Numbered from the stretch's first letter, positions 39,886-49,928 are shown. The stretch is 64,000 nt of DNA from Companilactobacillus ginsenosidimutans (GCF_001050475.1 NZ_CP012034.1:2480001-2544000), one strand, 5' to 3'. The notes: generated by a model from the sequence alone, not told the origin. A program made the numbers and translations.

Positions 39886-40617
39886 CTAGTTAATTTTCTC
39901 ATCAATAGATGAATCGGCTAACTTGCTTGCGGCAGCAGTATCAACGATAACAGTAACATCATCTTTTTGTTGAAGAACTGATGCAGGACATTCGTTAGTA
40001 ACAGGTCCTTCAATCATACCCTTAACAGCATCAGCTTTTTCAGTACCGAATGCCATAAGTACAATCTTCTTGCTCTTCAAGATTGAACCAATACCCATTG
40101 AGTAAGCAAACTTAGGAACATCTTCTTCGTTGTCGAAGAAACGTGCATTTGCTTCGATAGTTGATTCTGTTAATGGAACTTTTCTTGTTTCAGCGTCGAA
40201 AGGAGATCCAGGTTCGTTGAAACCAATGTGACCATTACGACCTAAGCCAAGTACTTGAAGGTCGATAGGGTTGTCGGCGATAACCTTGTTGTAACGTTTT
40301 GTTTCTTCTTCTGGATCTTTTGCCAAACCATCAGGTACGAAAGTCTTAGCAAATGGCTTCTTGTCGAACAAGTTTACTTGCATGAAGTGACGGTAACTTT
40401 GTTCGTCGTCAGGTGCTGCACCAACATATTCGTCTAAGTTAACTGATGTCATATTTGAAAAATCAACATCACTGTTAACCATATATTTGTACATGGCTAC
40501 TGGAGTACTACCAGTTGCTAGGCCTAGAATCTTAGCACCATTGTCCATTTCTTCTTTAATTAATTCAAAGGCTTTCTTGCCTGCTACATCATTATTACTA
40601 GTTACGATAACTTTCAT
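39886..40617 (-). CDS. nagB: Glucosamine-6-phosphate deaminase
   Basis: Converts glucosamine-6-phosphate to fructose-6-phosphate and ammonia, opposing GlmS. The protein of about 243 residues begins [20 protein letters not shown], with [14 protein letters not shown], the VNLDEYVGA segment, [18 protein letters not shown] (active site) and an SIDEKIN end. A GGGG ribosome site precedes the ATG. It diverges from the mannitol operon and has its own promoter and palindromic operator. Confidence 0.97.
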   Translation of the reverse strand: MKVIVTSNNDVAGKKAFELIKEEMDNGAKILGLATGSTPVAMYKYMVNSDVDFSNMTSVNLDEYVGAAPDDEQSYRHFMQVNLFDKKPFAKTFVPDGLAKDPEEETKRYNKVIADNPIDLQVLGLGRNGHIGFNEPGSPFDAETRKVPLTESTIEANARFFDNEEDVPKFAYSMGIGSILKSKKIVLMAFGTEKADAVKGMIEGPVTNECPASVLQQKDDVTVIVDTAAASKLADSSIDEKIN

Positions 40618-40653
40618 CGTTTAATCCCCTTTCAGAATTAGTTACTCTACCGC

Positions 40654-40696
40654 TTTGGTATAGTCCAATTATAAAATGTGACTCAATTTAAGTCAA
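40654..40696 (-). promoter_or_regulatory. nagB promoter and palindromic operator
   Basis: On the minus strand: TTGACT (plus 40691-40696), a 17-bp spacer and TATAAT (plus 40668-40673). The palindrome TTGGTATAGTCCAA (40655-40668) overlaps the predicted transcription start, a repressor position. Its ACTATACCA core is shared with glmS. Confidence 0.8.
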
Positions 40697-40708
40697 CCAC
40701 TTAAGTAG

Positions 40709-40809
40709 ATGAAAACGTATTCACAAATATTTGTCATAAAATTTTGTGCCAAAGCTCCCGTTGATGACATTTTGGTAAGCGTATACACTAAATCTTGTAA
40801 GCGGTTAAA
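40709..40809 (+). promoter_or_regulatory. cre sites and promoter upstream of mtlA
   Basis: ATGAAAACGTATTCA (40709-40723) matches the CcpA consensus WTGNAANCGNWNNCW at every fixed position. TGGTAAGCGTATACA (40773-40787) and TTGTAAGCGGTTAAA (40795-40809) each have one mismatch. A possible promoter is TTGATG (40761-40766), 17 bp, TACACT (40784-40789), so the second site would cover the -10. This fits carbon catabolite repression of the mannitol operon. Confidence 0.65.
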
Positions 40810-40831
40810 GTGCTTGAAAGGGGAGTCGAAA

Positions 40832-42697
40832 TTGGAAGCAACTTCTAGTGTAGATGAAAATGTAGAAGCTAAGAAAAAAGAAAAAACTTCTATAAAAACA
40901 AAATTACAACGTTTCGGAAGTAAGTTATCCGGAATGGTTATGCCAAACATTGGTGCATTCATTGCTTGGGGACTTATTACAGCCTTGTTTATGAAATCAG
41001 GTTGGTTACCCAATGCGCAATTAGCAAAAATGATCACACCAATGGTTACATACTTACTACCATTATTAATTGGTTTTACTGGTGGTAATGTCATTGACGG
41101 TCACCGTGGTGGTGTCGTTGGTGCAATTTCAACAATGGGTGTCATCGTTGGAACAAATATTCCTATGTTTATTGGTGCCATGGTTATGGGTCCATTAGGT
41201 GGATGGTCAATCAAGAAATTTGATGAGTGGGCACAACCTAGAACTAAACAAGGTTTTGAAATGTTGGTTAACAACTTCTCAGCCGGAATTCTAGGAATGA
41301 TTTTAGCCATCATCGGATTCTTTGGAATCGGACCATTGGTTTCAACATTATCAGGAGCTTTAGCTATCGGTGTTGATTGGATTATTGCTCATAATCTATT
41401 ACCACTTGCAAACGTAGTTATTGAACCTGCTAAGATTCTATTTTTAAATAACGCAATTAATCAAGGTATTCTAACACCACTTGGAATTCAAGCATCAGCA
41501 TCAGCTGGTAAATCAATTCTATTCTTGCTTGAACCAGATCCAGGTCCAGGTCTTGGTGTATTGTTGGCATTCATGTTCTTTGGAAAAGGAACAGCCAAGA
41601 GTAGTGCTTCTGGTGCTGCCATTATTCACTTCTTCGGTGGTATCCATGAAATCTACTTCCCATACGTACTTATGAAACCAGCATTGTTCTTATCAGTTAT
41701 CGGTGGTGGTGTTACAGGTACATTTATGTTCAGTCTATTTGGATCAGGTTTGAAAGCATCACCTTCACCAGGTTCAATCATTTCTATCCTATTAATGACT
41801 CCAAAGGGTGTCATGAATTATGTAGGTATTTTAGCCGGTGTCACAGCCGCAACTGTCGTCTCATTCTTAATATCAATGGTTATTTTAAAACGTGATAAAT
41901 CAGACGATGGTGACTTAGCTGCCAGTCAAGCAGCCTTGTCTAGTGAAAAAGCATCAGCAAAGGGTCAAGCCTCAGCAGACGCTTCAGGTACACAAGCTTC
42001 AACAGATTCAGCAAAAGCAATTTTAGCAACAGCAAATGAAGTTAACCACATTATCTTCGCTTGTGATGCCGGAATGGGATCATCAGCAATGGGTGCTTCA
42101 ATTTTAAGAGACAAAGTTAAGAAGGCTGGATTGAACTTATCAGTTACAAATACAGCTATTAATAATTTGAAAGATGAATCAGGATTATTGGTCGTTACAC
42201 AAGATGAATTAGCAGATCGTGCACTTACAAAGACACCATCAGCTGTTCACGTGGCAGTTGAGAACTTCTTGAATTCACCTAAATATGATGAAATCGTTGC
42301 CGGTTTGAAGACAAAGGAAGTTTCTGGAGCAGACACTGCACCAAAAGCAAAGCCTACATCAACAGATTCAGCAGACGATAAAGCAGAAACGAATTTACAA
42401 GATATTGATGTTTCAAAAATTAAAGTAATTGACTTTATTCACCATGACCAAAATGTTGGTTCAGCCACAATGGGTCGTTCAATCTTCAAAGACAATATGA
42501 AGAAAGCTGGTCTTGAGAATATCAAGGTTCAACACGTTTCAGTCGGTGAAGTTGATGACAAAGATTCAATCTTAGTTATCGCAAGTCGTGATACAGCAAA
42601 ACGTATCAAACTATCATTCAAGAACGTTCAAGTTCTTGTTGTCGATAGTCTAATAGATCCTCCCGAATATGATAAACTTATTTCTGAAATGAAATAA
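40832..42697 (+). CDS. mtlA: Mannitol PTS transporter, EIICB with a second EIIB-like domain
   Basis: Imports and phosphorylates mannitol. Start TTG 40832 follows AAAGGGGAG; the frame reaches back to ATG 40709, but that ATG lies in a cre site without a ribosome site. Product 621 residues: EIIC membrane domain (about 30-350), a Ser/Ala/Thr-rich linker, and EIIB with the phosphocysteine in IIFACDAGMGSSAMG (C411). A second linker precedes a second EIIB-like domain (about 530-620), where the cysteine position is histidine (FIHHDQNVGSATMG, H538). The separate EIIA is mtlF. Confidence 0.95.
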   Translation: MEATSSVDENVEAKKKEKTSIKTKLQRFGSKLSGMVMPNIGAFIAWGLITALFMKSGWLPNAQLAKMITPMVTYLLPLLIGFTGGNVIDGHRGGVVGAISTMGVIVGTNIPMFIGAMVMGPLGGWSIKKFDEWAQPRTKQGFEMLVNNFSAGILGMILAIIGFFGIGPLVSTLSGALAIGVDWIIAHNLLPLANVVIEPAKILFLNNAINQGILTPLGIQASASAGKSILFLLEPDPGPGLGVLLAFMFFGKGTAKSSASGAAIIHFFGGIHEIYFPYVLMKPALFLSVIGGGVTGTFMFSLFGSGLKASPSPGSIISILLMTPKGVMNYVGILAGVTAATVVSFLISMVILKRDKSDDGDLAASQAALSSEKASAKGQASADASGTQASTDSAKAILATANEVNHIIFACDAGMGSSAMGASILRDKVKKAGLNLSVTNTAINNLKDESGLLVVTQDELADRALTKTPSAVHVAVENFLNSPKYDEIVAGLKTKEVSGADTAPKAKPTSTDSADDKAETNLQDIDVSKIKVIDFIHHDQNVGSATMGRSIFKDNMKKAGLENIKVQHVSVGEVDDKDSILVIASRDTAKRIKLSFKNVQVLVVDSLIDPPEYDKLISEMK

Positions 42698-42719
42698 ATT
42701 TATTAGGGATGGAAAATAA

Positions 42720-44804
42720 ATGGATTTATCAAATAGAGAATCTGAAATCACATTACTTTTGCTTAGAAATCCTCAAGGGTTGAATGTTTCTGATTTGACG
42801 AAAGGGATCAATGTCAGCAAGAGAACGATTTATCGGGAATTATCCAGTCTTGAAACTATGTTGGCTCGGCTAGCCATTCAGTTAACAAAAACTGACGGGT
42901 TATACCACTTAGTTGGCAACAAGGATAGTTTCAATGAACTACGCAATGTTTTGACGCAATCTGATACTCAAACAATATTAACTTCAGTTGCTACTCGGCA
43001 AAGTGCAATTGTTTGTAAATTATTAACAGTAGATACAGTCATCACAATACAATCTTTGGCAGATGAGTTTGAAGTCAGTACGACAACTATTACGCAAGAC
43101 CTTAAAACGATTGAACCGATCTTTAATGACTACGAACTCGAATTAGTCCGAATTAAAGCAAAGGGAATCCGCGTTGATGGAAAAGAAAGCAATGTAAGAC
43201 GAGTTCTTAGTGGAATTTTATCGAGCGAGATCAACGAATACGAGTTTTTCGAATTCGTTGGTCACCTTGATGAGACTTCATCCATTTCAGCAAATTCCTC
43301 GCAATATTTCATTAATCTATTAGATTTACATCTATTAAAGTTAGCAAATAACGCAATTCAAAAGCATGTTAAAAATGATTTCGACTCGCTGTCGGATAGC
43401 CAGTTGAAACAGTTGATGATTATTTTAACCGTTTCAGCCAGTAGAATCCGGATGGATAAGTTGGTTGGTCAATTCAAGCAAGTTGATAAGAATTCAATTT
43501 TTCAATATCAACGAATTGCGATTGATCTATACAACGATTTTGATGAAGACGTTAGAGACAAAATATCTTTGATGGAGTTAGAGTTTATGGCTCAACAAAT
43601 TCAGGGTATGAGTTTCTCAATTTCAAATAACATTTTGCAAGATGATTATGATTTGCAGTTGTCATACCAAGTTAGAAACCTGATTCAACAAGTTTCAACT
43701 AACTTTGATTATGACTTTCAAACTGACGAGACATTGTTCAATGATTTGATGGCCCATGTTGGGTCAGCATTGAAGCGACAAGTTTCACAACTACCAGAAA
43801 TCAATAATCCTGTATTACAAAATGTGATTGAAAATTATCCTCAATTATACGATGAAGTCATTAATGCAATGGATGAAGTTTTTGCAGGCAGACTGCCTAA
43901 TAGTGAAGCTGCGTATATCTTGATTCACTTTGCATCCTCATTTGAGCAGCAGCGACAAAACAAACCAATTAGTGCGTTAGTCGTTTGTGCAAATGGGATT
44001 GGTACTGCCAAAGTTTTGGAGAGCCGTCTGAAAAAGACTGTTCCCGAAATTAGTCGATATAAAGTTTCGCGGGTGGCGGAACTTAATCATCTTGATTTGA
44101 AACAATATGACATTATTCTTTCAACAATTTTTCTACCTGGATTCAAATTGCCTTATAAAGTAATTTCTCCACTATTGCTGAACAACGAAATTGACGAGAT
44201 CAAAACTTTCTTAAATGAAAGATTCGGTGTAGTTGAAGTTCATGCTAATAAGAAAAATTCGATTGATGTTGATGATGCAATTGAGGAGCTTGATGGCTTG
44301 TATAACAAGGTTCAAGTTACTCACCAACTGTTGAACCAAATTGAGGTTAAAACCATTGACAATCGGATGTTCAACCTTCAACAAACGTTATTACTTTTGT
44401 CGAGAAGATTGAGACCTGAATTTGTCAGCAATCCTGATCAAGTTGCCACAGCACTTTATCAGCGAATGCAAAAAGCACCGGTTGGATTGCCTAATACTAC
44501 CATGGCGTTAATCCACACCACCAATGAGGGTGTGCGAAGACCATTCTTCGCACTATATGACTTGACCAATCCAATCCTGATCAAAGGGATGGATTACAAG
44601 TCGATGAACTTACAAAGATGTTTATTCATGATTGCACCAAAGGATCTACCACAATTTAGCACGGATTTATTAGGAAGTATTTCTAGTTCGATTATTGATA
44701 ACGAACTCAATTTGAGAACGTATCAACAAGGAAGTCCCGAGGAAATTAAACAACTAATCGCTAAATTATTTTTGAGAGTTATTAAAGAAGAGGATTGGAA
44801 GTGA
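42720..44804 (+). CDS. mtlR: Mannitol operon transcriptional activator MtlR
   Basis: A PTS-regulated activator of 694 residues. Order: N-terminal winged helix (about 5-60), a second HTH (about 85-140), two PRDs (about 185-400), an EIIB(Gat/Bgl)-like domain with VVCANGIGTAKVLESRL (about 420-505), and an EIIA(Mtl)-like domain (about 550-690) with an HTTNEG histidine region. Phosphorylation of PRD and EII-like domains sets its activity (family knowledge). It lies between mtlA and mtlF, as in many Firmicutes. Confidence 0.93.
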   Translation: MDLSNRESEITLLLLRNPQGLNVSDLTKGINVSKRTIYRELSSLETMLARLAIQLTKTDGLYHLVGNKDSFNELRNVLTQSDTQTILTSVATRQSAIVCKLLTVDTVITIQSLADEFEVSTTTITQDLKTIEPIFNDYELELVRIKAKGIRVDGKESNVRRVLSGILSSEINEYEFFEFVGHLDETSSISANSSQYFINLLDLHLLKLANNAIQKHVKNDFDSLSDSQLKQLMIILTVSASRIRMDKLVGQFKQVDKNSIFQYQRIAIDLYNDFDEDVRDKISLMELEFMAQQIQGMSFSISNNILQDDYDLQLSYQVRNLIQQVSTNFDYDFQTDETLFNDLMAHVGSALKRQVSQLPEINNPVLQNVIENYPQLYDEVINAMDEVFAGRLPNSEAAYILIHFASSFEQQRQNKPISALVVCANGIGTAKVLESRLKKTVPEISRYKVSRVAELNHLDLKQYDIILSTIFLPGFKLPYKVISPLLLNNEIDEIKTFLNERFGVVEVHANKKNSIDVDDAIEELDGLYNKVQVTHQLLNQIEVKTIDNRMFNLQQTLLLLSRRLRPEFVSNPDQVATALYQRMQKAPVGLPNTTMALIHTTNEGVRRPFFALYDLTNPILIKGMDYKSMNLQRCLFMIAPKDLPQFSTDLLGSISSSIIDNELNLRTYQQGSPEEIKQLIAKLFLRVIKEEDWK

Positions 44805-44808
44805 TGTG

Positions 44809-45252
44809 ATGAAGGCTTTAGATAAGAATCTTATCAAGCTTAATCAACAGGCTAAAACTAAAGAGGATGCTATCAAACAAGCAGGGCAATTGCTAGTTGA
44901 TAACGGAAACGTTGAACCTGGTTACATTGATTCAATGATTGCCAGAAACAAAGACGTATCTGTTTATATGGGTAACTTTATTGCCATACCACATGGAACT
45001 GAAGATGGAAAAGACTTTATCAAGAAGACTGGTATCTCAATCGTTCAATATCCAATGGGTGTTGATTTCAGTGATGATCCAGCTGATGAAAAATTAGTCA
45101 CAGTCGTATTTGGTATTGCCGGATTAAACGGTGAACACTTAGGACTATTATCTTCAATTGCATTATTCTGCAGTGATATTACGAATGTTGAAAAATTAGC
45201 TGACGCACAATCAGTTGACGAAGTTATAAATCTATTAAAAGAGGTTGATTAG
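44809..45252 (+). CDS. mtlF: Mannitol-specific PTS EIIA component
   Basis: A cytoplasmic phosphocarrier passing phosphate from HPr to the EIIB cysteine of MtlA. The 147-residue protein has the active-site segment [12 protein letters not shown] with histidine 62. ATG 44809 lies after GGAAGTG; GTG 44806 is adjacent. It starts a few bases after mtlR and its last codons hold the ribosome site of mtlD. Confidence 0.95.
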   Translation: MKALDKNLIKLNQQAKTKEDAIKQAGQLLVDNGNVEPGYIDSMIARNKDVSVYMGNFIAIPHGTEDGKDFIKKTGISIVQYPMGVDFSDDPADEKLVTVVFGIAGLNGEHLGLLSSIALFCSDITNVEKLADAQSVDEVINLLKEVD

Positions 45253-45253
45253 G

Positions 45254-46417
45254 ATGAAGAACGCAGTACATTTTGGAGCAGGAAATATTGGTAGAGGTTT
45301 TATCGGTGAAACTTTAGCATCAAACGGTTATGCAATTCATTTTGTTGATGTTAACTCAACAATTATTGATGCCTTGAATCAACGTCACGAATATGACATT
45401 GAATTGGCCGCTGAAGGTCACGAGAAGATTCATGTTGATAACGTTGATGGTATTAACAATAAAGATAACCCTGATGACGTTGTTAAGGCTATTGAGAATA
45501 CAGATATCGTAACTACAGCTATTGGACCAAAGATTTTGAAGTTCATTGCTGAACTAATTGCTAAGGGTATCAGTGCCCGTAAAGCTAACAACAATACAAC
45601 TACATTGGATGTCATTGCATGTGAAAACATGATCGGTGGTAGCCAAAGTTTGAAGAAAGAAGTTTACACACATCTTTCAGACGACGACAAGAAGTTTGCT
45701 GACCAATATATCGGATTCCCTAATGCTGCCGTTGATCGTATTGTTCCATTACAACACCACGAAGATCCATTGGCAGTTTCAGTTGAACCATTCAAGGAAT
45801 GGGTTGTTGACGAATCACAAATGAAACACCCAGAAATCAAATTAGACTCAGTTGTCTACGTTAAAGATTTGGAACCATACATCGAACGTAAATTATTCTC
45901 AGTTAATACAGGTCACGCTACAGTTGCCTACACAGGTGAATATCTAGGCTACAAGACTATCGGTGATGCTATTGCTGATGACAAAGATTTGAAACAAGTT
46001 AAAGGTGCCTTGAAGGAAACTGGTGATCTATTGATCCACAAGTGGAACTTTGACCCAGCAGAACACAAGGCTTATCAAGACAAGATCTTAAGCCGTTTTG
46101 AAAACAAGTTTATTTCAGATGATATTCTTAGAGTTGGTCGTACACCAATCCGGAAGTTAGGATTTGACGAAAGATTTATCCGTCCAATTCGTGAACTTAA
46201 AGAACGTAATTTGGATTACAGTGTCTTACTAGATACTGTTGGTATGATTTTGACATTTGATGAACCAAAAGATTCAGAAAGTGTTGAATTACAAAAGATG
46301 TTGAGAGAAAGCTCACCAAAAGAAGTTATTACAAAGGTAACTGGCTTGAAGGATGAGGACTTAATCAACGAAATTGTTGCATCATACGAAGATAAGGTTA
46401 AGGCTACAGAAGCTTAA
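45254..46417 (+). CDS. mtlD: Mannitol-1-phosphate 5-dehydrogenase
   Basis: Oxidises mannitol-1-phosphate to fructose-6-phosphate with NAD. The 387-residue protein opens [18 protein letters not shown] (NAD-binding) and has [10 protein letters not shown], the VDRIVPLQ segment and [15 protein letters not shown] near the catalytic lysine region. ATG 45254 follows GAGG by about 9 bases. It is the last gene of the operon, followed by a terminator. Confidence 0.97.
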   Translation: MKNAVHFGAGNIGRGFIGETLASNGYAIHFVDVNSTIIDALNQRHEYDIELAAEGHEKIHVDNVDGINNKDNPDDVVKAIENTDIVTTAIGPKILKFIAELIAKGISARKANNNTTTLDVIACENMIGGSQSLKKEVYTHLSDDDKKFADQYIGFPNAAVDRIVPLQHHEDPLAVSVEPFKEWVVDESQMKHPEIKLDSVVYVKDLEPYIERKLFSVNTGHATVAYTGEYLGYKTIGDAIADDKDLKQVKGALKETGDLLIHKWNFDPAEHKAYQDKILSRFENKFISDDILRVGRTPIRKLGFDERFIRPIRELKERNLDYSVLLDTVGMILTFDEPKDSESVELQKMLRESSPKEVITKVTGLKDEDLINEIVASYEDKVKATEA

Positions 46418-46422
46418 TTAAT

Positions 46423-46453
46423 AAAAAAGAGTGAATTTATTCACTCTTTTTTT
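46423..46453 (+). terminator. Intrinsic terminator after mtlD
   Basis: An A-rich stem plus GAGTGAAT/ATTCACTC, a 2-base apex and seven T residues. Confidence 0.93.
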
Positions 46454-46726
46454 GTGCTTAAAATCAGATTTTGTCAATGTAAATGTCTTAATATTTTTCT
46501 TCAAAATAATTTTTAAAATATTTTTAGTAATTCTTTGGTAGCAGTAGCTTTAGCTCAGTAACAACGATAATCGCTAATAAAAAAATAAATGTAAGCGTAT
46601 ACATTTGGTGGATCTTTCAAAAATTAATTGAAAATAGTTGCAATGAAAATTTATGGTGTTATGATTGTATGTGAAATAAATAACGTGAACATTTTAACAA
46701 ACTATTGATTATTTGGAGGATTTCTC
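46454..46726 (+). promoter_or_regulatory. adhE upstream region with cre site and promoter
   Basis: ATGTAAGCGTATACA (46589-46603) matches the cre consensus at every fixed position and is part of a longer palindrome. The promoter is TTGCAA (46638-46643), 16-bp spacer, TATGAT (46660-46665). The cre site lies 35 bp upstream of the -35. The first ~130 bases after the mtlD terminator show nothing I can name. The whole mtlD-adhE gap is 309 bp. Confidence 0.7.
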
Positions 46727-49327
46727 ATGTTAAAGGATACAAAGAAAGTTACTGATGAAGAAGACGTCGCTACTACTATAGATGCCATGGTTGCTAAGGC
46801 TCATAATGCCTTGGATATTATGGATAATTTCACTCAGAAGCAAGTTGATCACATTGTTCACCAAATGGCAATCGCCGGTCTTAACGCCAGCATGCGCTTA
46901 GCCAAGCTTGCTTATGAAGAAACAGGTCGTGGTGTTACAGAAGACAAAGTTATTAAGAATATGTTTGCAACCGAAGAAATTTGGCACTCAATCAAACGTG
47001 ATAAGACAGTCGGAATTATCGAAGACGATAAAGAACATCGTCTAATCAAAGTTGCTGAACCACTTGGTGTTCTTGCTGGTGTTACTCCTGTTACTAATCC
47101 AACATCTACTACAATGTTTAAATCATTAATCGCTGTTAAAACACGTAATCCAATTATCTTTGGTTTCCACCCACAGGCTCAAAATTGTTCAGTTGCTGCA
47201 GGTAAAGTAATGTATGAAGCAGCAATCAAAGCTGGAGCTCCAGAGGGTATCATCCAATGGATCGACAAACCAAGTATTGAAGCAACATCATATTTAATCA
47301 ATAACGAAGGTATTGCTAGTGTTCTTGCCACTGGTGGTCCTGGAATGGTCAAAGCAGCTTATTCAACTGGTAAACCTGCTCTTGGTGTTGGACCTGGTAA
47401 TGGACCAGCTTACATCGAAAAGACAGCTAATATCAGAAGAGCCGTAAATGACATCGTCCTCTCAAAAACTTTTGACAATGGTATGGTTTGTGCTTCTGAA
47501 AATAGTGCAATTGTTGATAAAGAAATTTATTCAGACGTTAAGCAAGAACTTGAGAAGATGCACGTATTCTTCTTGAAGAAAGCCGATTACAAAGCTTTAG
47601 CAGAAACAATGTTCAGACCTCAAGGTGGTGTCAAAGGACCTATCGCCGGAGCATCAGCTTTGAAGATTGCTAAACTTGCAGGAATCAAGGTACCTGAAGA
47701 TACAAAAGTATTGGCCGTTGAATTAACTAAGATTGGTGACGACGAACCATTATCAAGTGAAAAGCTTTCTCCAGTAATTTCAATTTACAGATCAACTAGT
47801 CATGAAGATGCCTTCAAGAAAGCCGATGCACTCCTTCACCACGGTGGTCTTGGACACACAGCTTCAATTCATACAATGGATGAAAAGCTTGCTACAGAAT
47901 TTGGCGTTAAGATGCTTGCCAGTCGTGTGTTAGTAAATACACCTTCAGCCATTGGTGGTATCGGTAACCTCTATAATGAAATGATTCCTTCATTAACATT
48001 AGGAACAGGTTCATGGGGTAAGAATTCGATTTCCCACAACGTTTCATCATTTGATCTTTTGAACATCAAAACAATTGCTAGACGGAGAAATAACATGCAG
48101 TGGATCAAACAACCGAAAGTATACTTTGAAAAAACTTCAGTACGTTATCTTGAAGATATGGAGGGTATCAATCGTGCGATGATCGTCTGCGATCCAACAA
48201 TGGTTCAACTAGGATATGTTGATACAGTCGTTGATGAGTTGAAACGTAGAAAACATCCAGTTGAATACACATTGTTCTCAGATGTTGAGTACGTAACATC
48301 GACTGACATGGTTGGCCGTGGTGTTACTCAAATGAACATTTTCAAACCTGATACAATTATTGCTTTAGGTGGTGGTTCAACTATGAACGCTGCCAAAGAT
48401 ATGTGGTTATTCTACGAGCATCCAGATGTTGATTTATTCGGTGCTGAACAAGGATTTATCGATATTAGAAAGCGTACTTACAAGTTCCCTAAGCCAGAAA
48501 AAGCTCAATTTGTTGCTATTCCAACAACATATGGTACTGGTTCAGAAGTAACACCATTCTCAAACATCACTGACAACAGAACAGATGTTAAGTATCCAAT
48601 TGCTGACTATGCTTTGACACCAGACGTTGCAATCATCGATTCACAATTTGTTGAGTCAATGCCAAAAAACATTGTCGCAATTGCTGGACTTGAAGTTTTG
48701 AACAATGCGGTTGAATCATTCGTCTCAAATATGGCTTCAGATTATACACGTCCATATGCTATGCAAGCTTTGAAACTAGTTGTAGATAACTTGAAGAAAG
48801 CCTATGACGGCGACGTTGATGCTCAAGCAGAATTGCACAATGCATCAACATTAGCAGGGATGTCATTCGCCAATGCCTTTGCCGGAATTGGACACTCATT
48901 AGCAGATGTCTTATACAACGAATTTGGTCTCTCACATGGTTTAGGCGTTATCATTTCACTTCCACAAGTAATCAGATATAACTTCAAGCAACCAACAAAG
49001 ATTGCGATGTGGCCAAAATATGAGCACTTCAGAGCTGATGAAGATTATGCTTCACTAGCTAAGTACATTGGACTCCAAGGTACAAGTAATGAAGAATTAA
49101 AAGAGGCTTTGATTAAAGAAATTGTTGATTTGGCTCACTCAGTTAACATCAAACTTAGTTTGAAAGACCACGGAGTAGATAAGAAACAATTCGATAACAA
49201 AGTTGATGAACTATCAGAATTAGCCTTTGGAGATCAATTCTCATTTGCTAATCCAAAAGAACCGCTAATTGCTGAATTAAAAGATATCCTTGTTGATGAA
49301 TATTCAGGCAAGAATGTCGAAAAATAA
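46727..49327 (+). CDS. adhE: Bifunctional acetaldehyde-CoA/alcohol dehydrogenase
   Basis: Reduces acetyl-CoA to acetaldehyde and then to ethanol, regenerating two NAD. The 866-residue protein has an N-terminal aldehyde dehydrogenase domain (about 20-440; catalytic cysteine in NGMVCASENS), a linker NIKTIARRRNNMQWIK, and a C-terminal iron alcohol dehydrogenase domain with ALGGGSTMNAAK, TTYGTGSEVTPFSNIT and the iron-binding GIGHSLADVL...FGLSHG histidines. TTGGAGG precedes the ATG. The protein likely forms spirosomes like other AdhE proteins. Confidence 0.98.
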   Translation: MLKDTKKVTDEEDVATTIDAMVAKAHNALDIMDNFTQKQVDHIVHQMAIAGLNASMRLAKLAYEETGRGVTEDKVIKNMFATEEIWHSIKRDKTVGIIEDDKEHRLIKVAEPLGVLAGVTPVTNPTSTTMFKSLIAVKTRNPIIFGFHPQAQNCSVAAGKVMYEAAIKAGAPEGIIQWIDKPSIEATSYLINNEGIASVLATGGPGMVKAAYSTGKPALGVGPGNGPAYIEKTANIRRAVNDIVLSKTFDNGMVCASENSAIVDKEIYSDVKQELEKMHVFFLKKADYKALAETMFRPQGGVKGPIAGASALKIAKLAGIKVPEDTKVLAVELTKIGDDEPLSSEKLSPVISIYRSTSHEDAFKKADALLHHGGLGHTASIHTMDEKLATEFGVKMLASRVLVNTPSAIGGIGNLYNEMIPSLTLGTGSWGKNSISHNVSSFDLLNIKTIARRRNNMQWIKQPKVYFEKTSVRYLEDMEGINRAMIVCDPTMVQLGYVDTVVDELKRRKHPVEYTLFSDVEYVTSTDMVGRGVTQMNIFKPDTIIALGGGSTMNAAKDMWLFYEHPDVDLFGAEQGFIDIRKRTYKFPKPEKAQFVAIPTTYGTGSEVTPFSNITDNRTDVKYPIADYALTPDVAIIDSQFVESMPKNIVAIAGLEVLNNAVESFVSNMASDYTRPYAMQALKLVVDNLKKAYDGDVDAQAELHNASTLAGMSFANAFAGIGHSLADVLYNEFGLSHGLGVIISLPQVIRYNFKQPTKIAMWPKYEHFRADEDYASLAKYIGLQGTSNEELKEALIKEIVDLAHSVNIKLSLKDHGVDKKQFDNKVDELSELAFGDQFSFANPKEPLIAELKDILVDEYSGKNVEK

Positions 49328-49368
49328 ACGTAATTCCGAATACGTTTGGTAAAAATATATTATTTTGT

Positions 49369-49408
49369 AAAAAAAGTATCCTCTGATTTTTTCAGGGGAT
49401 ACTTTTTT
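49369..49408. terminator. Bidirectional terminator between adhE and the MarR gene
   Basis: An A/T-flanked stem GTATCCTCTGA/TCAGGGGATAC (one wobble) with T tracts on both strands, between convergent genes. Confidence 0.93.
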
Positions 49409-49409
49409 G

Positions 49410-49928
49410 CTATAGAAACCAGTCACGAACAGTATCACTAACTGTCTTCTGGAATTTACTAAACCAAGTGGGGTTGGTAGTTTTAATTTTTTCGTACAGG
49501 TCATTATTGATTTTGGTGAATATCGAGATGAGTTGATCTAATTCTTCATCACTCAAGTTCTGGATATATTCGGGAATTTCAGCAGTCTGAGAACTGGCAT
49601 TTTCTCGTCCAGATTCAGTTAATTTAATAATGGAAACTCGACGATCTTCTTTGGATTTTTCTTTAGTGACGAATCCTTTTTTGACGAGTTTTCCGACGAA
49701 TTCAGCAGTAGATTGAGCAGTTAGATTTAGCCTACTGGCGAGTTCTTTTTGAGAAAGTCCATCTTCTTGTGACAGGGCAAGCAAAATTTTTCCTTGTCCT
49801 TTAAAGAGTGGTTGATTATCTTCATAGTCGGAATGTCCCAGTCGTGTGACATCGTTAGCAATATGACGTACCATATCGAATTCAATAAGTTTTTCGGCAG
49901 CTTGTTTTTGTTTTGATAAATTTGGCAT
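49410..49928 (-). CDS. MarR-family transcriptional regulator
   Basis: A 172-residue winged-helix protein: DNA-binding region SQKELASRLNLTAQSTAEFVGKLVKKGFVTKEKSKEDRRV (about residues 55-95, described, not quoted in full elsewhere) with the wing DRRVSIIKLTESG. The ATG ending at 49928 lies 8 bases after GGAGG; a longer start at 49943 includes that site. It diverges from an ABC exporter operon that carries palindromic operator sequences, so it probably represses that exporter and itself. Confidence 0.9.
   Translation of the reverse strand: MPNLSKQKQAAEKLIEFDMVRHIANDVTRLGHSDYEDNQPLFKGQGKILLALSQEDGLSQKELASRLNLTAQSTAEFVGKLVKKGFVTKEKSKEDRRVSIIKLTESGRENASSQTAEIPEYIQNLSDEELDQLISIFTKINNDLYEKIKTTNPTWFSKFQKTVSDTVRDWFL

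Noticed and set aside
46667..46690. Rex operator upstream of adhE
   Set aside because: TGTGAA and GTGAACA occur as direct, not inverted, half-sites; it does not match the TTGTGA-N6-TCACAA pattern.
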